64,000 bases of DNA from positions 124,001 through 188,000 of the forward strand of contig WFMF01000094.1 in the NCBI GenBank assembly GCA_011033025.1, written 5' to 3'. Below are positions 12,801 to 25,363 of this stretch, one piece after another (the stretch's first letter is position 1; each line of letters starts with the position of its first letter). A program made the position numbers and the translations under genes. The notes under the pieces are model-generated. The model did no database searches and was not told the origin of the DNA. It saw nothing but the letters and a program-made list of their open reading frames with translations. Origin of the DNA: Beroe forskalii. Its lineage: Eukaryota; Ctenophora; Nuda; Beroida; Beroidae.

Positions 12801-12836
12801 ATCTTCCGCTGAAATTGTGAATTTCCAGCGGAAGAT
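12801..12836. repeat. 36-bp hairpin with ETS-like arms
   Basis: ATCTTCCGCTG pairs with CAGCGGAAGAT, and the inner AAATT/AATTT extend the stem around GTG. Each arm carries a GCGGAAG core typical of ETS sites. It could be a small MITE remnant or a palindromic binding site. Confidence 0.5.
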
Positions 12837-13673
12837 GAGATAAGCAGATCACATATAGTATATATTTTGTTGACTCATAATATTGGTTATAATATAGCAA
12901 ATCTAAGCCACGGTCCGTTTTATTTTACGGATGAAATACCGGGGAAGTCGTTTCGCTCTGCTTGTATGCATATTATGTTTGTAATGACTTAATCACCATT
13001 AGGATTGCTAACGCGATAATTAGGCACCATCAATAACAATTAGAGTATTATGATGTCAGTCGATATATGGGAATATCGAACACAGAAAAACTGCCCGCCA
13101 TCTTTAATGAATATAGCTTAATTAAAGAGGGCCCAAAGCTTTTGTATTTCAAGGGTGAACCGAAAGATCATTGTGGCACAAAATAATTAGAGCATTAATT
13201 ACGTAATTAGAAGTGTCTAGCGTTTTATATTGACGGTAACTCGCTGATTTCTGTTCTATGTTCTGGTTAACGTTCAGTTTGAGTTATTAACGTGTATTTA
13301 ACGTGTATGTTGGACTTATCATAAAATTATCAGTTAATTCTCGCTCACATATCCCACAGAATTGGTCTCAAACTACGCGTTTTATTCTTTAGAATATGAC
13401 TAATTATTGGGTAGCCTTGAAAAGCCGAGTTCACTGATGGCTAATTGTCATAATGTAAGGCTCGTGCAGAGTATCAGTCCTCCCATGATTCTAACGTTAC
13501 GAACACGGCTTTCTAAGGAGAAGGCATTATTTGGCCATAAATTCCTGCTGCTTCCAGCGAATCTCCTATATTATTATTATCATCTGCATTGTGACTTCAT
13601 GATTACATTCACGATTATAATAATGACAATCAGATACCGGTTGTAGGGGCAGAGAAATGTTAGGTCTGGTTGT

Positions 13674-13705
13674 GAGTGACGTCATTATCATGGCTTAGAA
13701 TGGCA
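13674..13705 (+). repeat. CRE-core dispersed element, copy 3 (partial)
   Basis: GAGTGACGTCATTATCATGG followed by CTTAGAATGG. The first half of the family consensus is intact; the second half has decayed. Confidence 0.65.
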
Positions 13706-13998
13706 TATTTGTGATATGTCTACTGCATTACTTGACATTTGGCGAATCATGTTATTATTGACGAACTTAAGAAACTCCCGGGTCATTGGGAGAATGACAA
13801 TGTCTGGTGACTGTATTATATAAGTATCGTATTATCATCAGACTGTGACAAGAAGAGAAGGGCTGTACAACAATGGAGTCCAGGGGGAGGAGGGAGAAGG
13901 CAATAACATCGAGTCCCTACGGCGTACGATCTGTATTATTTCATGTGCATTCGGTATTAGGATCTACAAACCAAGGACTCTAAAGACATGATAGATGC

Positions 13999-14026
13999 CA
14001 TGCTCTATAATATAGCCTAGAGCATG
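13999..14026. repeat. Hairpin with 9-bp arms
   Basis: CATGCTCTA pairs with TAGAGCATG around a 10-bp AT-rich loop. A second hairpin of similar size follows at 14090. Confidence 0.45.
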
Positions 14027-14089
14027 ACATCCATGCCATGTCTCTAAAGAATATAGGAGTAGTAAGGTACATGCTCAATGACTACTACT

Positions 14090-14118
14090 CAGACCTATGA
14101 CCATTCCTCATAGGTCTG
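14090..14118. repeat. Hairpin with 11-bp arms
   Basis: CAGACCTATGA pairs perfectly with TCATAGGTCTG around a 7-base loop. No gene is attached; it could be a transposon end or a small structured RNA. Confidence 0.45.
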
Positions 14119-15255
14119 AAAAGTCCTATCCTGGCTTGCCTATCTTAAGGGAAGTCAGGCACTGACGACAGTCCATTTTAACTTTCTAAGACCCAGACGT
14201 GTCAGGCCTTTTTCAAGACTGGTTGACATTCCGTTCTAGTCACAAAGCGAACAAAAGTTTATTGTCATACCTGACGGAAACCTTGGCTCAGACCTAGTTC
14301 TAGAACTTACGGCATGAGTAGGATATTACATGACAAATGATCCAACCAATATCTCAAATATTATGCCGACTGAAATTTGCATAAAAAATAATAAAATATA
14401 AGTACAAGCCAATCCACATTGAATTGATGTTATAAATAGTAGTTTGGATTGGAACACTAAGTGAAATTAACCATGAGGTCAATCGGAATTGTACCCATTG
14501 CGGATCGGCGATCGATTATTTGTTACCATTTGGCGCCAAATTGCACAAAGGAAACGTTAATGTATTTTCAAAGTTGTTTTGTAAACATTATAACTTCTTT
14601 TGATAATTATAAATCTGTCATTTGCCCGACGGACCTACATCGCACAGCTTTATATTGACGTTAAGTAATATATAGACCTTCGTAGCTTCAACAAAACATA
14701 TATACCTTTAGACATGAGTTTATTTAGTCAAGTTACTTGCATACATTCAGCATAACATGGTAATACACATAATTTACATAATTCCGTACTTTAATTCTCG
14801 GATTATGCCAACTTCATGTATCATAATGTGGAGATTGAGGATGTCGCCATAAACGTCGGAGCCAAGTAATTGACTAGCAGACTAGATAGATAAGGGAAAT
14901 AGAGGACTGTATTTTGTATTCCCGTAACAGAATAAACTGTATACCAAATGGCTTTTCAAAAATTGGGCGGTAAAATGATGGTAGAAAGTAATTTATAATG
15001 AGGTTTTTGTTGCAAAAATATCAAAAACTAACCTTAAACGTTTTTTGCGGCATATTATTATACACGGCAGTAAAGAAAGTCACGTTTTTAAATCTTCTAA
15101 CCACGGTTTTTCAATCTACTAATCACAGTACAGAAGTACTAACCACACTGCACTACAGAAGTGATATAAACATAGCGTATAAAAGCAGACTAACCCCCCC
15201 CCCCCATAAAGTCACTACCAAACTAACCTCTCCCCCAAACACAGCCTGCACCGCC

Positions 15256-18200
15256 ATGCCACTGACTGCCACACAGATCAAAGCGTACCGGGTGGTTGCT
15301 GCGTGCTGTATCGGGAACCTAGCTTCCGGCTTCCCGGTCAACTCCTTCGGGAATATTCTCCCTTACGTGGTTTCTTACCTAAGGGAGGAACACGTGAGTT
15401 GAAGTGTTCTTTGTTTCTTTTCCCCTTTTCTTTTTCCTTGTTTCCTTTTTTCCTTTTTCTCTTTTTTCATTGTATTCGTTTTTCAATTTGTTATGCATAA
15501 TGAATAATGATATCTAGCGCTTAAACAGAATTTTAAAGGATTTTTGTAACTCGCCACATTTTGTTTATTTGAGCATTTATAGGTGGCAGGGATCGCTAAG
15601 AAACCAAAATGTAAAAGTTTAAATAAATCCCCCTCACCCAGGCGTCCAGTGTGCGGTCCAGCAGTGTGTCGTTCGTTCCTATCATGTGCACGGTCATACT
15701 CTCCGTCACCATGTTTACAGGCGGAATACTCGAGTTTCTCCTGGGTAAGTGGACGGTTAGATGGAGAATTTCTCTGATCAACAGGTCATAACAGTCGGGA
15801 ATATGTTTTACTGTCTACGGGCGTTGTCCGTCTACTTTCTCTGGCATTATGATTGATGACAAACCCTCGCCGAGGGTGCAAAAGTGAGCATCAAAATGTA
15901 GAACATTTGAGAGTGAAATCATACGAATTTTTCTGGCAATGATTCGATATTACGACTAGGAACTTCAGGCTTTCGAAAGACGGCATGACAGTATCAAATT
16001 ATCACCTCAGGGTACACAGTATCGCTAGCCGGTGTCGGTATCGCCTTCGTGGCATCCCTCCTTCTCAACTACGTGGCTCTCCATAACTTCGGGGCGATGG
16101 TCTTCATATACTGCATACTCGGGTACTGCGAAGGTAAATAAAACGTTTGGCGAGGAAAATAAAATCGGCAAATTGGAACGCCTGGTTTTAGACCCATGTT
16201 GTGGGAGTTGACACCCACAAAAAAACCCAGACTATCAATGATTCCTTGTACAGGAAAATGGACGCAATACCATAACATTGACAGCTGTAAATATCGTGAT
16301 ATTGACGTTAATTTCACTTCTAATTCCTCTGCAGATAACATTTCACCAGCCACCCTCCCCCAATTCCTTATGCCTCTTCAGATAACACTTTACTTGCTAC
16401 TCTTCCTTCCTCAATTAAAATAACAAAAAAAAACTCACCAACTCGCCTCCACAGGCGTTCTGCTGGTGACCTTCCTGTCAACTGCCATGGAGTGGTTCCC
16501 CAAGCAGCGGGGTCTAGCAGCAGGGGTGTCTGCTCTGGGAAGTGGATTCAGTGGTTTTATCTTCTCCAGCATTCAGTCCTCCTTCGTCAACCCCTGGAAT
16601 TATAAACCAAATCACGCACCCTTTGAGGTGAGACAGTTCATTTACCCCTGGAATTATAAGCCCAATCACGCACCCTTTGAGGTGAGAGATGTTATGGACA
16701 GGAGCCAGTTTGGGGAGTTTTACTGCTAAATTTGTTACTTATATGTGGGAATGTTGATAAGGGCCGGTTGATCAAGACAATGAGGGGAGAAAAATTAAGC
16801 GCTCGTCAATCTTGCCAGAAAGCGAGGGTTTTCTTATTTTGACGAACGTTCATCTTAAGAATGGACTTTCTAGCACACTAAAAGTTATCTCAAATTACTT
16901 AATTTCAATGACATTCCGCAGGCGTACCCAGACGAGAAGTACTTCTCACAGCCTGATCTGCTGCACCGGGTGCCTCTGTCCTTCATCATTATAGCTGCCA
17001 TATCAGGCATCCTGCTCTCCTGTGCCATTGCACTGGTGGGTAGAACTTTCCTGTTCTCGTGATATTTATATCGAAAGTTGACTCGCGGTCAGTAAATTTG
17101 CGCATCCTTATCGAGCCCTTGCATCAGTCCATCAATCGAGCGAAATCAAAACGCACACATCCCATGTGTGCGTTTAATCCCATGTATGCCTATTATTTGA
17201 AAGAGACATGACCCAAAACACCCAATATGTGATAATATTTCCTAGGTGTCCCGGCCTACAGAGGAGGAAAAGAAGTGTCTGGCGGAGACATCACAACGTC
17301 TCCTGGACAATGGCACTGGAAACGGGGGGAAGAGCTACACTTCTGAGGTCTCAATACGCTTAGAATGGATCAGAAGAAAACTTAGCTATCGGAGCCGATC
17401 GGCGTTGATCGGTGCCGATATTAGGGCGATCATGGGCCACACAACACTTTTGAAAATAACAAACGGCAACCATGAAACCCTAAAAACCAACAGTTAAAGC
17501 TTGTCATCAATCATCAGCGATCAATGACATTTTGTTAAATGTAACGTACTGTAACACGAAATAAATTTCCCCTCTCTTGTCAGGGCAGTTCCCTTCCCGA
17601 AGTGGAGTACACTGCTACTCAGATGCTCCGGAGTCCCCACTTCTGGATATTCTTCATCGTCTTCGGTTTGAGCAGGTAAACGTGGGATCGTTATCGAGCA
17701 CTCTTTTTCGAGCGATGTACACATATATGCGACACATATTACGTTATTTTCGTAATCCTCTGTTCGGCAGGTGTAGCTTCATCGTCATTTTCTAATTCTT
17801 CTCCAGGTGTAACTTCATCTTCATGAACTCGCTGAGCAAGGTGTTTGGGGAGTCCTTCATCACAGACGACCACTTCCTCACCATCACTGGAGCTATCTCG
17901 GGGATCATGAACGGGTTAGGGCGACTCGCTTGGGGCAGTCTCAGCGACCTCCTAGGTGAGACTTAGCTTTATCCCTCCTTTTTCATGCTTCCTTTTTCAA
18001 CCAAGTTCCTTTTTCATCCTTACTTTTCTTAATACTATTTCTGGGGAAATGCCGCATTCTGATTTCTGCGGGATCTATGTTTAAAGACAGTTTTAGCTGT
18101 ATTTCTTCAACCTAAACCATTACATTTGAATATCTAGTTCTGCCATTTCAACTATAAAAGCTCCAATTCCTCTCCTCGCATTCTAAACCATTACAGGAAT

Positions 18201-19999
18201 GCAGCGCACCATGATGCTACAGACCGGTATCCTTTCCTTCCTCATGTTCACATTCTACTCCTCAAAATACGGAGGACCGGTACGTTCAGATTTCTCATTT
18301 CCTCAACCAATGCCATGCCCTTATTACATCATTAAGATACATCATGAGTGAGATAGCTTCACCTTAGACTTAATCATACTCTAGCGCATGCATTAAGTAG
18401 CAGTAAGTCGTAGACCAAACCAAGTGATCACAGATTATAATTCTTCGGTCACAGTAGGAATCATAAGAGAAAACACTCTCCATGATTCTTACTGTTCTTT
18501 TAGAGAGTAATTCCTCTCTAAAATAACCACCCTCCCTCAGGTCATGTACTTCGTGTGGGTATGTGCTATCATCTTCACATCCGCCGCCAGCTTCTCCCTG
18601 CTCCCGGCAGCCGCTACCACCTTCTTCGGCTACAAGAATAACAAGTTGAAGATCGGACTGCTCTACGTCAGCCAGGGATCCGGCGCGCTGCTTCAGGTTT
18701 GTATCGGCACTATTATCAATTATACAACGCGTAAGAGAAATAGGCGGTTCAACGCGTCATCAACTCACTACATTAAGCTATGATAATGACGTCACCCTAC
18801 CCACCTTTTTTTCGTGCGAGGGGGTTTAGTACGTCATCTTTTGTAGCATTATTATAGAAATTAATAGGAATGGTACTTTATAGCTTTATGCCGACCATGG
18901 TGTGACGAACTGTTTTACGCCGCGTATTGTGTAACGGTGTTAACATAGTTTATGCACCTTCCAGGCGTGTTTATGCTATGTATTCAAAAACCCTATAGGC
19001 ACCAGGGTACCGTGCGCAATAAATTATTGCGCACTGTAGTGCCGAAATCTTGATTTATTACGCACTGTAGGTCATAATAATTTATTATGGTGCAGTAGAA
19101 CAGTGCGTAATAATTTATTTCGCACAGTTGAGCAAACTGTACCTTCAAATCTTAATTTAAAACATTTCCTTGTATTTGAAAATATTGCCATTTTTTCGAG
19201 TAAAGTCGGTGCATAATTCAGTTTAATAACTCGTAAAATTACTAAACTCAGCATTAAAAACCTCGGCCTTCGGCCTCGGTTTTGTCATATATAATACACT
19301 CGGGCCTCCGGCCCTCGTGTGTAATATGACGTTTAGTAATTATTACTCGTTACTAAACCCTTCAATCACGCACGTATAAACCAAGGTCACGACAAAATTT
19401 CGTAATTCTAGGAGCGATTTTAAGCTACTGTTAGGATTTCAGCAGAATTAACTACCAAACCCCCCTCCCCCATTTTTGACCGAATTATGAATATTAAGAT
19501 GAACGTCATCGTAAAAATATTCCTGGTTTAATGAAATGATCTTACCGCTTGCTTCCTGGCAGGGCTTCATGATGCTGGGTTGGCACATTGTCCTTGGCTG
19601 GAGGGGAGTTATCTACATGTTCGGATTCTGCTCGCTCCTCGCTTTCCTCTTCTCCTCCATTCTACATTTCGTCCTACAGAGAGTGGATACTGAACGTGAG
19701 AATTATATAGTTAGAATTAGAATTATGTTTACAGTCTTATCTATCAAAACTCTAACAGATAGCATTTAGCAACGTCAGACCAAACAAAATTATTGAACAA
19801 TAATACTTATTTCTTTCCACAAAATGTACCTCCCACAATGTAACGTCGCAAGTTTATGATTAAGTTTATGATAAATTAATTGTAGATAAATTTTCGATTC
19901 CCATTCTACTTCAAAGTTTCAACACACTGATATCTTTCTCTCCTCCTAGGTATCACTGTGCTATCGAAGTTTCACAACAGGCAACCTTATGAAAGCTGA
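15256..19999 (+). CDS. Major facilitator transporter, OFA/monocarboxylate-like (12 exons)
   Basis: The exons I read are 15256-15393, 15642-15744, 16011-16133, 16455-16627 (or -16681), 16922-17035, 17246-17347, 17584-17675, 17807-17955, 18197-18279, 18541-18696, 19563-19695 and 19950-19999. They join in frame to 471 aa. The product looks like a 12-helix plasma- or organelle-membrane symporter. WFPKQRGLAAG after helix 4 and the GRLAWGSLSD loop between helices 8 and 9 are hallmarks of the oxalate:formate antiporter / monocarboxylate branch of the MFS. YFSQPDLLHRVP ahead of helix 6 is typical of animal members. A polar loop of about 70 aa separates the two six-helix halves. The substrate cannot be read from sequence; an organic anion is inferred. 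The donor of exon 6 (GAG|GTCTCA) is weak and is the least certain border. An AATAAA follows at 20067. The start is the ATG opening exon 1, 46 codons before the first donor; upstream in-frame ATGs lack family similarity. Confidence 0.88.
16591..16690 (+). repeat. 54-bp tandem duplication over the exon 4 splice donor
   Basis: The end of exon 4 and its GAG|GTGAGA donor are repeated 54 bp downstream (16591-16644, then 16645 on) with only two base differences in the shared coding part. Both donors are intact and in the same frame. Confidence 0.85.
18743..18795 (-). repeat. CRE-core dispersed element, copy 4 (MFS intron 10)
   Basis: Full-length match on the minus strand: GTGACGTCATTATCATAG, CTTAATGTAGTGAG, TTGATGACGCG. 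It lies just downstream of exon 10. Confidence 0.7.
19012..19355. repeat. Hairpin cluster in MFS intron 10
   Basis: A 23-bp near-palindrome at 19012-19034 (GTGCGCAAT...ATTGCGCAC) is followed by two more TTACGCACTGT / CAGTGCGTAATAA motifs. A second palindrome at 19284-19330 has GTCATAT...ATATGAC ends and a GGGCCTCCGGCCC centre, itself flanked by inverted ATTACTAAAC/GTTTAGTAAT. The layout suggests one or two nested small inverted-repeat transposons. Confidence 0.6.
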
Positions 20000-20066
20000 T
20001 GAGACATTAGATTTTAGCATAGAAGTAACTAACAAAAAGTACGATTTACCAAACCTTTGATAACGA

Positions 20067-20072
20067 AATAAA
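20067..20072 (+). terminator. Poly(A) signal of the MFS gene
   Basis: A canonical AATAAA 68 bp after the MFS stop codon. Confidence 0.6.
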
Positions 20073-20854
20073 GCAGTCAGTCGCCCAACAAACAAATAAG
20101 AGTACAATTTTAAATGTTTGTTTTAGCTCTATGATTGTTTCTTGTTTCCAACCTATTTCTGTTGGGATTTACACCTAGTATGCATTGCAAGAGAACAAGC
20201 GTGAAATTTGCTGAAACATAGGGAAGGCGGAATGGATAGTTAACCTAAGGTCTTAGGTTCGTATGGTTGATAAGTTGAAACATAGATTTGGCTGATAATT
20301 GACTGGATCAGAACGTTCGACGCGTGTAGTACTAATTGGTCGAGATCAAATATTGGAGGACGGAAATAGCAGTCAGCTCTGTGAGAAATTGGCAGAAGAT
20401 AGAAAACGATCCAAAAGGGAAAACCTAGAGCTATGATTACTATTGTCAGTCATCAAGGTTGTTATAAAATATTTTGGGAAGTAATTCCAGTAAATGATTG
20501 TGTAAGTAATGTGTCAAATTGTGTAAATAGGCATTCAAATTTTTGTTTCATTGCTTGATCTGAATTATATTGTCAAAAACTGATACAATATCGAAAACTA
20601 AATGAGCTTGAAGCATCTCAAGACTTGAATTACGAATACAGATTCTAGCGGCGGGAAGCCCTCATAACGGAATGCCAAATGGTTCATGAAAATTACAGAT
20701 GCTTTTAGCTTTATCCACAACCACAAGTTCCATGCTGGCTGCAATGACCGTTTCTGCTAAGAGATTGCTGCCATATTCAGGCACATGATTCACGATTTTG
20801 ATAGGATTTCATAGAACAAATATGACTGCTGCTTATTCAGTTATTCAAACTTAC
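20073..20854. other. Intergenic, no gene seen
   Basis: AT-rich sequence between the transporter 3' end and the large foldback element. No exon or repeat family recognised. Confidence 0.5.
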
Positions 20855-23800
20855 CACCCCATACGCGTGAGGTAGTCAATCGTGCTAGTAGCATGTGCGC
20901 AGTTTACGGAAGAACGCCAATTTGGCGACAAAACGGCCCAATTTCACTGCTCAATTTTGAGATTCGTGTAATTGGGCCGTGACCATTCAATAGAGCACAG
21001 TTGAAGGATTCTGATGGTGAAACGATCATCTTAATACTCCCAGTAGGTCAGAAGTAATGTACTGAAACAGCTCGCAACAGGAAACGAGTATTTTCAATTG
21101 TGGCGTGTTCCATGGACGACTGTGAAGCTCAGAACATGATATCGAAAAGTAAGATCAACGGGCGCTCTGAAATTTATCTAACTTGTGATTCCCAAAGTTT
21201 CAAATCTCTCTACCTTGAAAAATGTGGATTTCTATAAAATAAACCACACGTATGTGTAAAAATGACCAGTTCCCGAAACGTGAGGTAGTAAGTAATCACG
21301 TGACTTTTGAGCGACGCATCCAAACGGCTGAAACGCATGGAAACCATCTCACATCCCATCCTTCATTACTCACTACCTCACTTGTTTCATTTCTGTGTGT
21401 AAGTGTGTACAATTGGTTACAACTTTGTTTGTAGGTACTAGATACTGTGTTTTTGTAAGTTTTTAGATTAGAATACAGTTGCTGCTAATTCCTCTTTGTT
21501 TCATAGTTTTTCATTTGGCATCATGACTCATGTTAGCATGTTAGCATAAAGAAATATTTCTAACATAATCAATTTTTCAGGTAGTAACAGAATCAGAAAA
21601 GGGAGACCAGAGTAGGAACACAGCCTATGGTCTCTCCCATCAGAGTAAACGCAGTGATCTGGGTGAGCAGAGGATAACTGGGATCTTAGCAACGGTACGT
21701 TCAGAATATTTCGAACTTGTATTCCGATAGAAGGTGAATTACGCTGAAAATCAATGATTTTATGCTTTAATATTGTCAGCACTGGGTCAAATGACCGGAG
21801 TATTGCTGCCTATAGAGAGATTTATTGATGCTTGACACCCAAAATACAAGCTTTCTAAAGACCATACTTTGGGTACACCAAGCTTTTGTCATATAGTAGC
21901 TGTTTTGTGGTATGTGACCGGTGGTACACCGATCACTCAAAGAAATATTTCTAGGAGATCCGATCAATAGTTTTACTCACATCATCCCAGATGAGGAGGA
22001 AATGCTAAATTGAGCGATCTAGGCAAGTTGTGAATAACTAGAAACTTATTTACAAGTTTAAAACATTTCCTTGTGTTTAGTCAGCACTGGCTAAAACGAG
22101 CAAAGCATTGCTTCCTCCTTATGTATAGCTCCGCTCGTTTCAGCAAGTGCTGACAACATGAACGAAACACAAAGGAAATGTTTTAACCTTGTGAATAAGA
22201 TCCCAGTTATCATCAGTACTTGTCAAATCACTTTTAGCAGATTCAGCTCTGAAAGATGAATTACTAAATGCTATCCAGCCGTGATTTCTCTAATATTTTC
22301 TGATACTACCTGTTAGCTATTGACGGGTCTCATAATAAGAAACTGCGAGATGTAACTGTATTATGGCTGCCAACCGTTTACCAACCATTTGCAGTGTCAA
22401 CCATTTTTGGGTGTCAACCTTTTGCGTGTCTACCATTTTGGGTGTCAACCATCGATAAATTAATTTATAGGCAGCAAAACTGCCGGCCATTCGAGAGAAA
22501 TGTTGAAATGGTATGACGTTACCTACCCGGCATTTCTCCTATGGGTCACCTGAAATGTGTAACAAGTTTATGTTTAACAAGAACTTGACCTTTCAATTCA
22601 TCGTTTTTCTGGGAAAATTTACCCATTCTTATATCAAAGCATTCCGTGGGTCAAAATCTTAAATTCTTTGATGGCTCCAATTACCGGCCGTTTGCTGCTT
22701 ATACTTATAAATACATTTATCGATGGTTGACAACCAAAATGGTTTGACACCAAATGGTTTGAACCCAAAAAATGGTTGACCCAAAATTTGGTTTGCAAAT
22801 AGTTGACACCCAAAATGGTTGACACCCAAAATGGTTGACACCCAAAATGGTTGATGACATCCAGCTGTGATCTCTCTTATATATTTGGATACTGCCTGAC
22901 AGGTCATATGATACTCTGAAATGTTGATGTATTATGGCTGTCAACCATTTTTGCGTGTCATAAAGCATTTTGGGTGTCATCAATCATTTTGAGTGTCATC
23001 AACCATTTTGGGTGTCATCAACCATTTTGAGTGTCATCAACCATTTTGAGTGTAATCAACCATTTTGGGTGTCATCAACCATTTTGGGTGTCAACCATTT
23101 TGGGTGTCAACCATTTTGGGTGTCAACCATTTTGGGTGTCAACCATTTTGGGTGTCAACCATTTTGGTTGTCAACCATCGATAAATGTATTTATAAGAGT
23201 ATAAGCAGCAAAACTGCCGGTAATTCGAGCCATCAAAGAATTTAAGATTTTGGACCCACGGAATGTTTTGATATAAGAATGGGTAAATTTTCCCAGAAAT
23301 CAGAAAAACGATGAATTGAAAGGTCAAGTTTTTGTTAAACATAAACTTGTTACACATTTCAGGTGACCCATAGGAGAAATGCCGGGTAGGTAACGTCATA
23401 CCATTTCAACATTTCTCTCGAATGGCCGGCAGTTTTGCTGCCTATAAATTAATTTATCGATGGTTGACACCCAAGATGGTTGACACGCTAAAGGTTGACA
23501 CCCAAAATGGTTGACACCGTAAATGGTTGGCAGCCATAATACAGTTACATCTCGCAGTTTCTTATTATGAGACCCGTCAATAGCTAACAGGTAGTATCAG
23601 AAAATATTAGAGAAATCACGGCTGGATAGCATTTAGTAATTCATCTTTCAGAGCTGAATCTTGCTAAAAGTGATTTGACAAGTACTGATGATAACTGGGA
23701 TCTTATTCACAAGGTTAAAACATTTCCTTGTGTTTCGTTCATGTTGTCAGCACTTGCTGAAACGAGCGGAGCTATACATAAGAGGAAGCAATGCTTTGCT

Positions 23801-24641
23801 CGTTTTAGCCAGTGCTGACTAAACACAAGGAAATGTTTTAAACTTGTAAATAAGTTTCTAGTTATTCACAACTTGCCTAGATCGCTCAATTTAGCATTCC
23901 TCCCTCATCTGGGATGATGAGTATAACTATTGATCGGATCTCCTAGAAATATTTCTTTGAGTGATCGCGTACCACCGGTCACATACAACAAAACAGCTAC
24001 TATATGACAAAAGCTTGGTGTACCCAAAGTATGGTCTTTGAAAGCTTGTATTTTGGGTGTCAAGCATCAATAAATTCTATGTGTTGCAATTACCCGGTCA
24101 TTTGACCTAGTGCTGACAATATTAAAGCATAAAATCATTGATTTCAGCGTAATTCACCTTCATCGGGAACAAGTTCGAAATATTCTGAACGTACTGTTGC
24201 TAAGATCCTAAGCTATCCTGCTCACCCAGATCACTGCGTTTACTCTGATGGGAGAGACCATAGGCTGTGTCTTACTCTGGTCTCCCCTTTTTCTGATTCT
24301 TGTTACTACCCGACAAATTGATTATGTTAGAAATATTTCTTTATGCTAACATAATGAGTCATGATGCCAAATGAAAAACTTATGAAACAAAGAGGAATTA
24401 GCAGCAACTGTATTCAATCTAAAACTTGCAAAACACAAGTATCTAGTACCTACAAACAAAGTTGTAACCAATTGTACACACTTACACACAGAAATGAAAC
24501 AAGTGAGGTAGTGAGTAATGAAGGATGGATGTGATCTCAAATTGAGCAGTGAAATTGGGCCGTTTTGTCGCCAAATTGGCGTTCTTCCGTAAACTGCGCA
24601 CATGCTACTAGCACGATTGACTACCTCACGCGTATGGGGTG
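20855..24641. mobile_element. 3.8 kb foldback element FB3 with 5-bp target duplication
   Basis: The ends are reverse complements starting CACCCCATACGCGTGAGG, and CTTAC lies directly outside both ends (20850-20854 and 24642-24646). From 20855 to about 22900 the sequence is mirrored by about 22940 to 24641, with an extra ~370 bp (about 20965-21340) present only on the left. Arms are highly similar throughout. Inside are nested smaller inverted repeats and short CCATTTTGGGTGTCAA arrays. No transposase is encoded. A CAC terminus with a 5-bp target duplication recalls Transib elements, but this is only a resemblance. Confidence 0.85.
22380..23530. repeat. 16-bp tandem repeats within the foldback centre
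   Basis: Runs of the unit CCATTTTGGGTGTCAA, sometimes lengthened to GTGTCATCAA, appear at about 22380-22455 and 22940-23175 on the plus strand and inverted at about 22730-22855 and 23455-23530. ORFs of 80-90 aa here read the repeat. Confidence 0.85.
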
Positions 24642-24646
24642 CTTAC

Positions 24647-25363
24647 GAATCATCAGTGGAACTTCACGAGATCAAGAGACGACTGACAAGATGAATCCAA
24701 CCACTTACAATACTGGTGACTTGAATAAAAACGAGAACTGGCTGACTGGGCGGGTATGTGGCAAAAATGATAACGTAAATCCGCCTGCTGATCAGAAAAA
24801 GGCGGCAAAACTGGTAGAACGAAACGAGAAATGGAAGGAATGCGGACAAATTTTAATTTACCATGCGCGCGCAAATAATAACAAATTTGCGCGGAGACTG
24901 CACAAATATTGACAAAGTAAAGCGCGCGTTCCGTTTACGACAGTGTTTGGTTCGAGAAGCTCTAAATTACTCCAGCATACAGTACACTCAAATTAAAATT
25001 TATTACGTCAGATGATCGTACATGCAGATGAATTTATACTATAGCAATCCTCACTCTGTACTACAGCGGCAGCGTGTACAGTAGTCGTTAGATTCGTCTG
25101 CAATGAATAAATTCCTAACTTGTATACTATGATCGAGTGCAAAGGCTGTCTCAACAATGTTCTTTTTATGTATGTACCTTTTTATGTATGTACCTACTGA
25201 TAAAGATGTCCATAAACACAGAACACTGTGTCACTGTAGCATTGAAACTATTGTTTTAATTCAGTGCACTTCTATTCATAAATGGTAGCTCTGGAAGACC
25301 TATAGTGTGAAGCCCTGGCAAATAAAGCACATTGACTATCGTCACTTACTTAGTCTGAACTAG
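24647..25363. other. Intergenic, one unconvincing ORF
   Basis: A 115-aa ORF (24565-24912) starts inside the foldback arm and runs out of it. It has no recognised domain, low complexity or splice evidence, and I do not call it a gene. Nothing else is seen. Confidence 0.4.

Larger units (their letters stand above)
10436..15255. other. Intergenic region upstream of the MFS gene
   Basis: No supported coding exon over 4.8 kb. It contains a short duplicated CAACGATTGCTTTAAAGAT motif (about 11053 and 11095), an ACGTG cluster, a CT-dinucleotide run at about 11754-11772, three CRE-core elements and three hairpins, listed separately. A C-run near 15196 lies just ahead of the transporter start. Several small ORFs here have no homology I recognise. 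Confidence 0.5.

Noticed and set aside
24565-24912. 115-aa ORF at the right end of the large foldback
   Set aside because: Starts within the inverted-repeat arm and shows no domain; likely chance.
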